Source: Odontocerum albicorne (lineage: Eukaryota > Arthropoda > Insecta > Trichoptera > Odontoceridae). Taken from it: DNA of 64,000 nucleotides. Both the position numbers and the translations under genes were made by a program. The stretch lies in NCBI GenBank assembly GCA_949825065.1, contig OX463844.1, forward strand, positions 30,220,033 through 30,284,032, in the 5' to 3' direction. The stretch's first letter is position 1. Each line of letters begins with the position of its first letter. The notes under the pieces are model-generated. The model did no database searches. It was not told where the DNA came from and was given only the letters and a program-made list of their open reading frames with translations. Positions 48,538-58,406 of this stretch are shown piece by piece.

Positions 48538-49708
48538 CAGAACTGAATAGATAAAAAAATTATGTATTTTCTTATTATATGGATACAATATAGTCTCCTT
48601 CGGTAAACACAATCTTCTTCCATCTATTTAACAAATTTTTAATACCGTCAGACTAAAATTTAGTAGATTTGGATGCAAAATATTCCTCGATGTTTTTTTC
48701 ACTTATGAAGTGCGAAAAAAAATTTCAGCTACATAGTGTTGCATAAATCTAAATAAATGATAATCTGAAGGAGCCAAATCGGGACTATATGGTGGGTGAA
48801 GAATAGTTTTCCATCCAAGCTCCTTTATTTTATTTTCAGTCATCTTCGATGTATGGGGTCGATCGTTGTCGTGTTGCAATAAAATTGAATGTCGATTGAA
48901 AAAAGCAGGTATCTTTAGCCTTATAGCTTTATTCAATTTTTCGAGCTGGGCACAGTATACTTCACTGATAATTGTTTTACCGTAAGGAAGGACTCTTTTT
49001 TGCAGTTAGACCCGATCGGTTTTGCTACCTGCCCCTTTGAAAGCCATTGGCGTTTACGTCATTGGTTCGAATATAACCCCCACTTTTCGCCTCCGGTCAC
49101 TAAATGGTGTAAAAATGGAGTGTTTGTCTCTTTTTCGATTAAATCTTCACATATGCGCTTGCGTACCGCTTTGGTCTCATCCATTAGATCGTGCGGTACC
49201 CGTACGCCCTGCTTCACAATTTTGTCGATTTTTTTTCAGATGTCACACTAGATTTTAAGTACCCAAGCTTGTCAGCTAATTGTCGAATAGTCAGTGTTGA
49301 ATTTGATTCGATTTCTGTACGCAATACATCATCCACTTTCACTACTTTTTCACTTCGGTTATGGTTTTTTAGATTAAAATCACCACTTTAAAATTGTTTA
49401 AACCACTTTTGGCATTGCTTAACAATTATACATTCTCAAAATGTGTCGCTAATGTTTTTATTTGCAATTGTTGCATTATTTTTTCGACAGTATTCGTTCT
49501 CCGTGCAATATCGTATAAATTGTTCGTCAGGTATATAACTCTCCATCTTAACCCACGTTAAAAAAAAAACACTAAAATAACGTTCTCCAGATGTCAACTG
49601 ATGAAAAGAACACAAAACACGTATATTATGTTAGGACCAATAACTGGAACACAACTGATAGTCAAAAATCACCATGCAAAATACGTAATTTTCGTCCGAA
49701 CAACCTGA
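48538..49708 (-). mobile_element. mariner-like element with dead transposase
   Basis: The right end in reverse complement begins TCAGGTTGTTCGGACGAAAA and reaches ATTACGTATTTTG. The left end reads CAGAACTGAATAGATAAAAA then ATTATGTATTTTC. TA flanks both (48536-48537, 49709-49710). The left end has drifted more, so its exact border is less certain. It is about 1.17 kb. Confidence 0.8.
48703..49543 (-). pseudogene. mariner transposase pseudogene, first catalytic Asp changed to Gly
   Basis: The minus strand starts near 49543 with MESYIPDEQFIRYC, then WFKQF, VVKVDDVLRTEIES and STLTIRQLADKLG. Next is HHLVTGGEKWGLY, where mariners have TGDEKW: the Asp codon GAC has become GGC (plus-strand 49089-49091 GCC). 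RKRQWLSKGQ follows, then a 77-codon open stretch (48703-48936) with LLQHDNDRPHTSK and SPDLAPSDYHLF, 34 residues between the two Asp as in DD34D. Stops occur at four or more sites and the reading frame shifts. So the enzyme lost both its frame and one catalytic residue. Confidence 0.9.
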
Positions 49709-49710
49709 TA

Positions 49711-50385
49711 TTTATGTGCTTAAAAAACTGATTATTTTATTTTCAAATAATAAATAATACCTTATAACAGTAGTCTTAAATTTGCGGATCACACAAGACT
49801 CATTTTAATCTAAAATTATTCGTAATTTGAAAACAGCACAAGAGGTTGCCTAAAATATAGATTTGAGAGCAGATTTTTTCCCGTTTTTGACCCATCCTTA
49901 ATTTGAGTTCGATTCAAATACCTTTATGGAAATCGAGGTAAATAATATGGAAAGCAATGATTATATAAACTATGCAAAACAGCGGGCTTATAAGGCTTAT
50001 TTTAAAATAATAAATATTGACGCGTTTAAAATGAGTGCGGATTTAATTTAACTATTTTAATACTACATTCATTATTCATGATATACTAATTCGCTAAACC
50101 TTATTCAATTAACGCAGAATAGATCAGTTTGACACTGAACAGTTATCTCGAATTTGAAAAAAAAAATTAAATACAAATAAATACAAATCTTCTTGAGTCC
50201 GTCCCTGGGGTAAAAACTGGATTAATTTTTTTTAGTACACCTGATATGTTTTATCCGATTGTCATATACTCGTATTATATTGTTTTTAAATATAGGTCAT
50301 CATGAAAATCTCTTTTTTCTTTTTATATGCCTGTATATTGAACTCATTTTTTATATACACAAGTTTTCACACTTTTTTCATTGTA
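49711..50385. other. No feature recognised
   Basis: AT-rich; octamer at 50267-50274. Confidence 0.4.
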
Positions 50386-51321
50386 TAGGGTGGAGTAAAA
50401 TTAACTTTTCGTGTTGATTTATTTACAATTTTTAAATAAATTAAAGCTCTTTTTAAAGGAGTATTAAATAATTTTGGTTACGTGTTTAATTATTTATTTG
50501 ATCGTTTTTTTTTAATTATGTTGATTGAATGTTCGACTTCTGTGGCTTTACACAAATCGGCTCTTTTTTTCATCACTTTTTTTAAATATTTCAACCGGTA
50601 TGTTTTTTAGTTGGTCAAAAGTTTTTGGTTTATTCACGTACAATTTTTTATGACAATGTTAAAATAAGTCTGTAGCTGTGTTAAGTCATGTGATTTGGCA
50701 GGCCAAAGCAAATCATTAAAACGAAAATTTAACCGACCTGGAAAAAAGTATTTAAAATTCATATTATTTCTTTGACTGTGCGATTTTACGTCGTCCTGTT
50801 GAAACCGCATTATGTGCAGAACACTATTCTTCAATTTACGGCATTAAAAAGTCTTCAATCATTTGCCGATAATTTTCATCAGTAACTTTTGTTCATCCAT
50901 TTTCATTTTCAAAATAATAAGGTTCAATTACGTTTTCTTCAGAACGGGTGGTTCTCGGACTTCCTATACGACGAGAGTCTGAAGTCGTTTCATATTGTTA
51001 AAATCGATTTGCGAAAGTACAAATTGCATTCTTATCAGAATCTGGTTAATTACGATGTCTTATTCTATATTCTCATTGAGTTAGTACAACAAGCTGCGAC
51101 TATTTTTTAACAAACAAGTCGCAGTTTCTACACGATGTTGTGATGTGCGTCTACTCATGATTATTTATTTGCTGTTCTACTTTACAACTGAAATTTAAAA
51201 TATTTCAACCGGTATGTTTTTTAGTTGGTCAAAAGTTGGTCAAGAAAAAATATTACAGTAAATGTAAAAATTTAAAAATGGCAGCTCATTTCAATAGGAC
51301 AGATAAGATTTCCTCACCCTG
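50386..51321 (-). mobile_element. rosa-type (DD41D-like) mariner relic
   Basis: The left end is TAGGGTGGAGTAAAATTAAC with TA at 50384-50385. The right end in reverse complement is CAGGGTGAGGAAATCTTATC with TA at 51322-51323. The minus strand encodes, in broken frames, MSRRTSQHRVETATCLL, YYFENENG, VTDENYRQMIEDFLMP, then MRFQQDDVKSHSQ, FFPGRLNFRFNDLLWPAKSH and DLTQLQTYFN. FQQD is the second catalytic Asp. The third, expected in TPxD, is a Gln here (TQLQ). FQQDGA...WPARSPDLTPxD is known from DD41D mariners. About 0.94 kb, shortened. Confidence 0.82.
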
Positions 51322-51323
51322 TA

Positions 51324-51713
51324 AAAATGCAGTAGTTTATTAGATCAACTCTTTTAGGATAGTCAACATGATCGGTGTTTTTGGGTTGATTATGGAAACG
51401 ATATTTGATATATTTTTTTAGCAATTTCAAATCAATTAATTCAAATTAACTTAAGAATATTTCAAGTTTTATGCATAGCGAAAAAATAAATATCTCGATT
51501 ATAAAGCAACAAATGGATCAAATTACACATTAGTCATATCTTATCGTGTCACAACTAGACCTGCATTAATTGGTAATTTATGGGGAAAAAACAAGATACT
51601 TTTAAGCTGAAATAGCAAACAGGTTTACTTTCAGTTAGTATGGATATAAATCGTCATAGGGCTTGCCTAGTGAAGTATTTCACTATAAACAATTGTTTTT
51701 GTATTATTATGTA
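51324..51713. other. No feature recognised
   Basis: AT-rich spacer between two transposable elements. Confidence 0.4.
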
Positions 51714-51721
51714 CTTGTATT

Positions 51722-52253
51722 CAGGGGCATAACAATGGGCAAGCGACAAGGGCAGCAGCCCCAGGCGCAACCCGAATTGGGGCACAGAATTGAAGATTCG
51801 TTGACTGTGGGGAAAAAAAGACATTTTTTATGACGAGAATCAGTAACAATTTGATGTAGATAACCTCTGGATTATGAAACGTTTTTCAAAAGAATTCTTA
51901 CCTTCGAAAAAATCAAAGAAAGGGTACGTTAATAAATGTAGATATGTAATCAAGAAAATACTCAATCACTGAAAATATTGCATTACTATAACATATAGTT
52001 TTATATGTAAATTTTGGTTAGTGAATGTATATATTGAACATATAATACATTTTTTAAATTAATTTACATTATCTAATTATGTTAATAGTAACCGAACACT
52101 GTTGTCCATAATATCTGTAGGTATTTTACACTTGTGCATATCTACCTAAATGCATATTCAATGAAAAAATCCTATGAACGATACAAGTCTAATTCTTTGT
52201 AAGGGACACATTTTTTATCGCCTTTGGCACTAAAACACCTAGTTCCACCCCTT
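51722..52253. mobile_element. hAT-like nonautonomous element with 8-bp target repeats
   Basis: The left end is CAGGGGCATAACAATGGGC; the right end in reverse complement is AAGGGGTGGAACTAGGTG. The flanks are CTTGTATT (51714-51721) and CTTGTACA (52254-52261), an 8-bp direct repeat with two differences. An 8-bp duplication and a CAGNGG(C/T)-type terminus fit the hAT superfamily. It is 532 bp without coding capacity; the GC-rich block after the left end recurs in reverse at 14020-14082. Confidence 0.65.
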
Positions 52254-52261
52254 CTTGTACA

Positions 52262-53785
52262 CTGGGGTAAAAATTAAAATATGCAGGTGTATTTTCCTCT
52301 TGTTTCTGGATTGATTTATACGAAATGTTAGTTGAAGCTTTCTATAGATCACGTATTGAAAAGCAACAAATTCAAAGAATACTTTACCAGGTTAAGTTAA
52401 TTATACAATAGTATATTATGTTAATTACTATGATTCTGGATGGACGTCAACGAACGAAAATATCTACCATATGAGAAAGGCTTAGTTTAAAAATAGCACC
52501 ATTAATTTTAGCAAAAAATATTCGATATACCTACCCTCTAAAAATACGTCACATTACCAGCTTTTATATGCGTTCTTCATGGAAATTATTACTTTTCTCG
52601 ACAATTTACTTTAAATACTTGGCAATCATCGCTGTACGTTGCGTTTATCTAACTAAATATTTATTTTCTTACGGTTTTATTAAAGTTTTTAGAAATAAAT
52701 ATCGGATTTTTTGTATTGTATTAAACGCAGAAATGAATATTTATTCAATATTATAATTGAACGGATTTTCAAAAATAAAACTGGGTCCACAATTTATCAG
52801 AAAACGAAGCAAATTCCCTAGAGATGATAAATTTAAGCATTTCATTTTTATTCCCCTATTAAATTTTTTTTAAATCAAAGATGATGGCCTTCGTGAAAAA
52901 GATGACATTCGCGGTCCATTTGTTAAGATAAGTAAGTAAGGAGACAGGTGTCTTCCAATCCGAGAACGAGGGGTCTATTGTCGCCGATAATCGATTTAAA
53001 ATATATATTCAATGTGGTTTTCACCTAAGACCTCTTTAACATCAGTATAATTGATTGGAAAAGATGTATTAGTTGAAATAGTTATATAGTGTACAATTAA
53101 AGTGTTATTTAATACAAGAATAAAGGTGATCCATCTAGTGAATGATAAAATTTGGTTGCAATCTTGATCAGGAATATCCTATAAAATAAAGATCTATAAA
53201 GTGATCAATAAAGTGACAACCTCAGAGAAAATAATGTCGAAATGCAAGATGGAAAATCCAATACATTAAAAACGTGTCTCATAATTCCACAAGCGTGCTT
53301 GAAAAATGCGCTTAAATTGACATATAACAATTTTTAAATTATATTTTTAAGAATATTATTTTTTCGGATAAGTTTGATTTAGTCTTACATCGAGCTCAGT
53401 ATGACTTTTGAGGGGACAGCAATCATTTTTGTGAGGTTTTTTTAATTATATGCCCATAACATACGAGTACTGTGCATGCACGACTGACTACAGTAATTAC
53501 TTCATATTTGATATTTTTTGTCTTATAAATATTTTAATAGGTGATGTACTCGTAAAACATGAAAATTTACACCAAGTACAGTATAAAATTACTTTGTTTG
53601 TTTTTTTTTTCAATTTGAAGCATATTTTTATTGTATTTCATGTACTTGACTTTTTGTGGATCGTTTGATGGAATTGGTCGTTTTTAGCGAGCGTGTTAAT
53701 GACAAGATTTGAGTGATTTAAAAACAACCGTGAAAACGTTTAGCCTGTAAAACAATGTAATTTCCAACTACCAACAGTATGGTGT
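52262..53785. other. No gene recognised
   Basis: AT-rich, two octamers at 53462-53469 and 53547-53554. Open frames have no recognisable domain. Confidence 0.4.
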
Positions 53786-53846
53786 CGTATCACAGTCGGA
53801 GTTCCTGTATGTTGCGTACATATCATGGAACTCCGACTGACATACG
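53786..53846. repeat. Short perfect hairpin, 20-bp stem
   Basis: CAGTCGGAGTTCC (53793-53805) pairs exactly with GGAACTCCGACTG (53827-53839). Beyond a 2-nt mismatch, CGTAT pairs with ATACG. The 21-nt loop can itself partly pair. The size is in the range of a short pre-miRNA-like or MITE-remnant hairpin; nothing else supports either. Confidence 0.75.
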
Positions 53847-54049
53847 AATTACCTTCTTTTATTGTACATGATTTGTGTATTCTAGAAGATATTTTTGCGG
53901 TGCAGTATGTGCCCCAGATGGGAGTAGTGTATATAAATATAGATCTAACAATAACTTGTATTTACGGATAGTTTGCTGTTTCTGATCATTAAAGAACATA
54001 AGGCCACAAGAGAACCTTGAGTTTTTGAGTGATATTGCAAATGTGATAA

Positions 54050-54240
54050 CGGGGATTATTGAGGAAAGGGGAGCCAGAGAGTGGTATCTTATGAGAAGAG
54101 GCAGACCAAATGAAGACGTTAACAAGATCATATTTAAGCGCTGCTGGAGACAGATGATACGCCAAGTTCGAGACATATCAGAGAAGCAGGACGCTCTGCA
54201 TTAAGCATGCGATGAAGAAGAAGAAAGAAATATTACATAT
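54050..54240 (+). pseudogene. Possible LINE tail with GAA-rich end
   Basis: The reading RGRPNEDVNKIIFKRCWRQM then RQVRDISEKQDALH followed by a GATGAAGAAGAAGAAAG end resembles the GRPxxRW...-tail of LINE polyproteins with a simple-repeat 3' end. Weak; no other block visible. Confidence 0.3.
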
Positions 54241-55108
54241 ATATTGACTCCAGGTAAGCTCTTAAGTTTACACTAAAATATTTCATGTCTGAGTAACATA
54301 GCTATGTACTCGAACGTTGTATATTTTCCCCCGTTGTGCAAATGTATAACCTTTTTTAAATAGCTCAGACTACGAGTGCAATCTTGGTGAGTATGCGTTT
54401 TACTTATGTTACATGTTTCAAAACTTTAGTATCTACCGTCGAAAGTGTTCATCCTATAACCTAGACGTACTATATATTTATGTGGTACGTCATCAACGAG
54501 TCTGCCTTATAACTATACGAATAAACTAATTGGCATAAAAATATATTAAGTTTTCACGTCCATAAAAAGACGATATTCATTTCCTTAGTACTCGTATATC
54601 GTGCCATACTTAAGAAATCAGTTTCTGTGGCTACCTTAATTGATTAATTTAATGCGTAAAATATTTATTGAAAGAATTTTTTCAAATAATGTTGACAAGA
54701 ATCTATAATTTTTACTTTTGGTTAAAAAAACCACAGTGATCATTTTATTCGTATCGCCGACTCCGTTTACTCATTAGTAGTGTAAATAAAACTGTACAAT
54801 TAAAAATATTTAATGTGAATGCTTCCAGCTCGACTCTGTAAAGAGTATATTCGAAGAAATGCGTCGTCAGTAAGTGTCGGGGATGCCAATACATACTCTT
54901 CTCAGAAGCATTAGCACGGGTGCAGTGAATTGACGATACATACGTAACTTCAGTCTGTGTTATGCGATCTCACACCTTGCATTATCGGTAGTAAAGTGTC
55001 AAAAGTGTCTTATCAATCTTCATCGGGAGTACGTCAAGTTCTGTTTCACAATAAAGTATTATTATAATTTAATATATCCTTAATGGATTTTAAGTGAAAT
55101 TTTCAAAA
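54241..55108 (+). promoter_or_regulatory. Upstream region and probable 5' UTR of the UGT gene
   Basis: A TCAGT arthropod initiator-type word occurs at 54950-54954 (TTCAGTCTGT) and another at 54867-54871, without a TATA box at the proper distance. TCAGTAAGT at 54867-54875 could also be a donor site for an upstream UTR exon. The last 150 bases before the start are less AT-rich than the flank, as expected of a 5' UTR. The transcription start is not established. Confidence 0.3.
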
Positions 55109-55939
55109 ATGAAACATTTAATTTATTTAGCGTGTTTTTTAGTAGGAGTCCACAGCTACAAGATATTAGGACTCTTTCCTCATCCCGGGAAAAGTCATCA
55201 AGATGTTTTTGATCCTCTTTTAGTTGAGCTTGTAGAGAGAGGTCATAACCTGACGATCGTTTCTCATTTTGAACCCCCTTTGCAGCTAGATAGATGGACA
55301 CACATACCGATGGGTGTTTATTCGGATTTTCATAAAGAAGCTTTGGATATGACTATGTTCAGAGAGAGAATTTTCGGTATCGATAGGTTCTTCCACATAC
55401 GTGATTCCCAAATGCTCTTTAGTATAGCCCTTACCATGTGTGATGCATTAACTAAAATCCCCCAAATTCACGAGTACATAATTACTGGGGAGAAGTTTGA
55501 TTTGATACTTGTGGAGCAATTCACCAGTGACTGTGCCTTAGGGGTTGCGTATTTCTTCGATGCTCCAGTGGTCGCTTTACAATCTCATCCACCGATGCCT
55601 TGGACTCTGAGAAGGTTTGGTCAGCCGAACAATCCTTCATACATGCCATGCATATTCTTGAGACATGGACCTCATATGAACTTTTTGGAACGAATGGAAA
55701 ACACATTTTTTGACGTCGTGATCGCTATGCTTTATGAATACTCTGTGTTTATACCTGAGAGAGATATTGTGCAGAATAACCTCAACAGAACTATTCCTCC
55801 TCTATCTGAAATAGCGCAGAACACAAGTGCTATTTTGGTGAATACCCATTTTACTTCACACGGCGCCAAACCTTTAGTTCCCAGTGTAGTTGAAATTGGA
55901 GGAATGCACGTCAGAAAAACCTTAAAGCCTCTGAGCCAG
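55109..55939 (+). CDS. UDP-glycosyltransferase, exon 1 (N-terminal acceptor-binding half)
   Basis: Family members transfer glucose or another sugar from a UDP-sugar to small lipophilic acceptors inside the ER, in insects serving detoxification, pigment and hormone metabolism. Exon 1 encodes 277 residues. The ATG at 55109 sits in TCAAAAATG, a good insect context, and is followed by a signal peptide (residues 1-16, LIYLACFLVGVHS) and YKILGLFPHPGKSH. His30 corresponds to the family's catalytic base and Asp141 in FTSDCA to its activating partner. PPLSEIAQNTSAILVNTHF and IGGMHV are typical of insect UGTs. Possible N-glycosylation sites are Asn47, Asn226 and Asn238. An in-frame GTG five codons upstream is not the start. 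The exon ends CTGAGCCAG/GTAACT in phase 0; read-through would add eight codons to a stop at 55966. The frame is fully open with no sign of decay. The exact acceptor and UGT subfamily cannot be told. Confidence 0.95.
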
Positions 55940-56537
55940 GTAACTACTTTTTTATTTACTAACTAATAGCGTAGTTGGTAAGATTTCTATTTTCCGACCC
56001 GAGCATTGCAGGTCTCATTGCCATTGATAACTATTTTTGTCAAATAGGGCTCTAGTGTAATGGCCACTTAAGACCTCGTTAACATTATTTCTGGTCGGTT
56101 GAAAGAGATTGCAACATGGTAATAATCTCACCAGGCTATATATAATGTATACGGGGAAATAATAATACTAATAGGATTTGTGAACTTAAATTTTCTCAAT
56201 TATTAAATAATTTATCGTATTTATGTCAAAAAAAGTCATTATTCTTTTTCTATATTTTTAAATAGTTTTGTATATTCTACTCGATAAAAACTATCCAAAA
56301 GTCAAGTCAATAAATTCTAATTACTAAAATTTAAAATAACATTACTTTATTTGATCCTTGAGAGATGTTTAAGCGAATTAGAAGGTTCATAATATAAGCC
56401 AATTAGATGACAAAGTCACACTGAGTATACTATATATCATAAATGATAGAGATTTGATATACACATATTTTGTCCATTTGAGCTTAACTACTAATATAGA
56501 AATACTAAAAAAAAACTATTCAAATTAACGATTGCGC

Positions 56538-56727
56538 GGAGAAGTGTATGGCCAACAAATGAATGGTTGAAGTAAAATAGGCACTACGAGTAAGTGCCAA
56601 AAAAAAACAAGTATGCAGTTTCATTCTATGTGACATATAGAACGAAACTGCATCCTTAGTTTTTTTTGTTTTTTTTTTGGTACTTAGTGCCTATTTTACT
56701 TCAACCATTCAAATGTTCTCCGCCATA
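56538..56727. repeat. Foldback element / long hairpin
   Basis: GAATGGTTGAAGTAAAATAG (56561-56580) pairs with CTATTTTACTTCAACCATTC (56691-56710). Pairing continues through GGCACTA, a poly-A/poly-T stretch and GCAGTTTC(A/G)TTCT to a 9-nt self-complementary loop ATGTGACAT. Outer words CGGAGAA and TTCTCCG also pair if about 14 nt in the left flank are looped out. The stem is roughly 65-75 bp with few mismatches. The left arm has an extra CGAGTA (56587-56592). No coding capacity; probably a MITE. Confidence 0.92.
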
Positions 56728-57414
56728 AAAATACTTACAAGAGATAGGCGACTGCTTGGTAGGATATGGCCTTATGCATGTGTGTATAATTATTCCCAAA
56801 TCTCCACAAAAAATGTAAGTTTAGTTGAAGGATCTCAAAAAATATTGTAAGTTTAATAGAAGCATCTCAATAAATATTGTAAATAGTTGAAAGATCACAA
56901 TAAAACACATGTACCACTTAAGAAACAAACGTGTATTGGCACATTAATGCTTTAATATATTAAATATAGTATCACTATCGCAGGGATATACGAGTATATT
57001 ACGAGAAACTCATATCAAAATTAACGTATCATGGGGTTGCTGCCAAAAATGTACAAATTCAAATTATAGAAAATTGGAGTGTGAATATGTGTAAATAGTG
57101 TTTTACAACAATCTTCAATCGGTTTAATTTTGCAATACCTCCTGAAATCGATACAAAACTACTGGAGATATTTTTGTAGAAATCTCTCAAGTTCAATTTT
57201 TTAACGTTAACAAAAAATAACAATTTGAAATCAAATTGATGAGCTCTGACATCAAATTGAAATAAACATGTTTATAATGCAAACACCATTCGAATTATCT
57301 CACAGTTTCCCTGTCGGCGTAATTAGAGAACAGAACGCCAGACCTTCCCCCGCGAGACAGTTTTAAGAACATTCGTCATTTTGTTGCACTAATAAATTAC
57401 TTGTACCAATAAAT

Positions 57415-57835
57415 GCTGTAGAAACGCGTGAATTGAAAAGAATACATGGAGTGGCAATGTATGACAGAATACGGAATTAATGGATACGGGATGAATGGAT
57501 ACGGGATGAATGGATATGAGATGAATGTGAACTTAACGCTAATGTATTAAGTAAAACGAAGAAGTGTACATTGAGAGGGTTTAGGCATGTGGAACGAATG
57601 AATGAAGAAATGCTAACAAAACAGATATAGACAATAGTGCAAATGTGAGAAAAAACAAAGAAAAGTATGGTTGGATCAAGTGAATGATATTTTGAAAGAG
57701 GAAAACGTAAAAAGTCAGAGAAATCGTAGAAGTAACACGATAAGGTACTCGTATATGAAAGTAGAAGAGGCTAAGGATGTGTCGAGATAGGAAAGTATGG
57801 CACTCTATCCTCACTATCTACCCCGACAGAGAATT
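57415..57835 (+). pseudogene. LINE-A 3' fragment
   Basis: ELKRIHGVAMYDRIRN, then DECELNANVLSKTKKCTLRGF, HVERMNEEMLTKQI and a lysine-rich tail with NDILKEE. A 15-bp unit, GGATACGGGATGAAT, is expanded about three times at 57480-57525 inside the coding block. Dead copy, same sense as the UGT. Confidence 0.75.
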
Positions 57836-57934
57836 GACGGGATTGTTTATATAATATATAGTATATGCATCAATTGGGAATTTGAAAAAATACTTGATTC
57901 TATGTATTATTATTTTGTATAACAAGTTCCTAGT

Positions 57935-58130
57935 ATAGAGTTATACCTGATGGGTTATTGCAATATGGCAATCAATCTTTTCCAACCAACTATAAAGATG
58001 TTTAGTAGGTCTGAAAGGAAAATCTGACCGATTCCTTTTTAAAACAAAAAACCTTGACCACCAACATAAATCGAACCCGCAACCTCCAAATCGAAATACA
58101 AATCTTATCAACTAGGCCACAGAGTTCGTC
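57935..58130 (-). repeat. tRNA-derived SINE-like element, second family
   Basis: The minus strand reads TGTGGCCTAGTTGATAAGAT (clear A box), GGAGGTTGCGGGTTCGATTTA (clear B box, 31 bp on), then GGTCAGATTTTCC and TTGGTTGGAAAAGATTG. This is the best-preserved head of the family also at 22640 and 29980. Confidence 0.7.
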
Positions 58131-58406
58131 TTATTTGAGCATCTTTGAAAAATTTCTGTTGTTTATTATATATTAGAATCTAACAAAAATTTTAATCAAT
58201 ATATGCACGTATTTATTTTTAAAAATATGCCAAATCAAAGGAAGACAACATTTGAACGATAATTTTTATATTAAATATAATTTAAGAAGTAGATTTCTGA
58301 TATATCCAACTATTTATTTATTCTCACCATTAAAACAAAAATTTAAGAAAAATAGGTCATCGACATTTATTTTAATCGCAAATTAAATAAAAAATTATGC
58401 CAAATT

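Noticed and set aside
54180..54240. GATGAAGAAGAAGAAAG as a coding acidic tract
   Set aside because: Short, interrupted by stops, and better explained as a LINE 3' simple repeat.
55094..55108. Upstream GTG as the UGT start, adding MKFSK
   Set aside because: Eukaryotic genes rarely start at GTG, and the ATG at 55109 gives a normal-length signal peptide.
55940..55966. Exon 1 frame continuing to a stop at 55966 as a short UGT
   Set aside because: The extra eight residues do not fit the family, while the donor at 55940 joins exactly to a conserved exon at 62548.
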